This document shows positions 31,687 through 31,709 of a stretch of 31,709 bases of DNA, in pieces. How positions within the stretch are numbered: position 1 is the stretch's first letter; each line of letters opens with the position of its first letter. The notes beneath the pieces are model-generated. The model was given only the letters and a program-made list of their open reading frames with translations, ran no database searches and had not been told where the DNA came from. Made by a program: the position numbers and the translations under genes. Source of the stretch: Roseburia sp. (GTDB taxonomy: Bacteria > Bacillota_A > Clostridia > Lachnospirales > Lachnospiraceae); assembly GCA_019411365.1 (NCBI GenBank), contig DXQT01000027.1:1-31709 (forward strand), written 5' to 3'.

Positions 31687-31709
31687 CAAGCGTTTTTGCA
31701 GCCCGCCGG

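Noticed and set aside
1..31709. CRISPR arrays, rRNA and ordinary tRNA genes
   Set aside because: I saw no regularly spaced direct repeats and no rRNA signature. The only tRNA-like fold is the tmRNA.

Overview
The window looks like chromosome from a gut Lachnospiraceae bacterium (Roseburia / Agathobacter / Lachnospira type). This placement rests on the moderate-to-low GC of most of the sequence (by eye), strong AGGAGG-type ribosome sites, the protein styles, and the secG - rnr - smpB - ssrA order seen in Clostridia. Genus is inference. At about 29.8 kb the sequence turns clearly GC-rich and carries conjugative-element genes.

Region 1 (1-499) has no convincing gene. It begins with what looks like the 3' end (domains V-VI) of a group II intron, followed by a roughly 233-bp near-palindromic element (203-435).

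Region 2 (500-16179) is a pectin / uronate utilisation locus built around a divergent promoter region (4528-4864). Leftward genes are a LacI-type repressor, uxaC, kduI and an RpiB-fold isomerase resembling streptococcal DhuI. Rightward genes are uxaB, uxaA, kduD, an ABC sugar-binding lipoprotein, a short GH105-like protein, two ABC permeases, an intracellular GH28 polygalacturonase, a TIM-barrel sugar isomerase/epimerase and a YesL-type membrane protein. Imported oligogalacturonides would be trimmed in the cytoplasm. Saturated galacturonate goes through UxaC-UxaB-UxaA, and unsaturated uronate goes through KduI or DhuI and then KduD, so both arms meet at 2-keto-3-deoxygluconate (KDG). KDG kinase, KDPG aldolase and the ABC ATPase are not in the window. 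Related TGTAAG/CTTACA palindromes lie at three promoters and suggest one LacI regulon with autoregulation.

Region 3 (16263-17639) is an enolase with an extra acidic loop. Its start codon lies in an 11-bp hairpin, and a shared terminator separates it from the convergent operon that follows.

Region 4 (22580 down to 17644, minus strand) is a compact type IV pilus-like operon: transglutaminase-like lipoprotein, PilC/GspF, four small single-membrane-segment (pseudopilin-like) proteins and PilT. No PilB, prepilin peptidase or ordinary major pilin is present here.

Region 5 (22841-24768) holds a BTAD-type regulator ending in a degenerate GGDEF domain and two small proteins sharing a NASWQG motif.

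Region 6 (24834-28308) is the RNA quality-control and export housekeeping block: secG, RNase R, smpB and tmRNA. Region 7 (from about 28310) lies just after ssrA, a common integration site. It contains an AT-rich membrane protein of unknown function and then GC-rich Tn1549-like genes (a CD1845-type small membrane protein and a MOBP-type relaxase) with inverted repeats around the relaxase. The relaxase start codon appears to be ACG rather than ATG. The element continues beyond the window.
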